Assembly: GCA_030668545.1 (NCBI GenBank)
Contig: DAOUTT010000168.1
Span: 1 to 5,380 of the forward strand
From: Anaerolineales bacterium
Lineage (GTDB): Bacteria; Chloroflexota; Anaerolineae; Anaerolineales; E44-bin32
DNA: 5,380 bases
Direction of reading: 5' to 3'
Shown: positions 5,366 through 5,380 of the stretch, one piece after another
Layout: each line of letters starts with the position of its first letter
Position numbering within the stretch: the stretch's first letter is position 1
The notes under the pieces: model-generated
What the model was told of the DNA's origin: nothing
What the model saw: only the letters and a program-made list of their open reading frames with translations
Database searches by the model: none
Made by a program: the position numbers and the translations under genes

Positions 5366-5380
5366 AATCCCAGGGAGCAC

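Overview
The window carries six genes, all on the minus strand, so it is read here from high to low coordinates. The core (801-3499) is a compact four-gene operon for a 2-oxoacid:ferredoxin oxidoreductase, in the order delta (two-cluster ferredoxin), alpha, beta, gamma. It is flanked upstream by a membrane-anchored serine-hydrolase gene with a class A beta-lactamase fold (3772-5256). Downstream lies the 5' part of a secreted SGNH-like lipoprotein gene (694 to beyond position 1). No tRNA, rRNA, insertion sequence, CRISPR array or convincing intrinsic terminator was found.

Organism: probably an anaerobic, moderate-GC bacterium. The ferredoxin-dependent oxoacid oxidoreductase points to anaerobic or low-potential carbon and amino-acid metabolism. 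The two flanking proteins resemble, from memory, protein types common in Chloroflexota of the Anaerolineae group: a PG_binding_4-like region fused to Beta-lactamase2, and a lipoprotein with a Thr/Pro/Ser-rich linker and an atypical GDS block. That assignment is inference and needs a database search.

How the operon works: alpha (VorB/KorA type) and beta (TPP and [4Fe-4S] binding) form the catalytic pair that decarboxylates a 2-oxoacid with CoA. Gamma provides the CoA-side domain, and delta passes electrons through two [4Fe-4S] clusters to soluble ferredoxin. The alpha and beta sequences look closer to the branched-chain (2-oxoisovalerate, VOR) type than to pyruvate or 2-oxoglutarate enzymes, but the substrate cannot be fixed from sequence alone. 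Genes are 7-20 bases apart with good Shine-Dalgarno sites. Two obvious longest-ORF starts (alpha at 3251, gamma at 1412) are probably wrong and are corrected here to 3233 and 1355.

Intergenic regions: 3500-3771 (272 bases) holds a candidate promoter for the operon (TGGACA, 17 bases, GATATT with an extended -10 TG) and small palindromes. 695-800 has a weak promoter candidate for the lipoprotein gene. 5257-5380 has a weak promoter candidate and a leader hairpin for the beta-lactamase-like gene. I see no clear evidence of a wholly new system. The points most worth a second look are the missing canonical catalytic residues in both flanking hydrolase-fold proteins and the structured operon leader.
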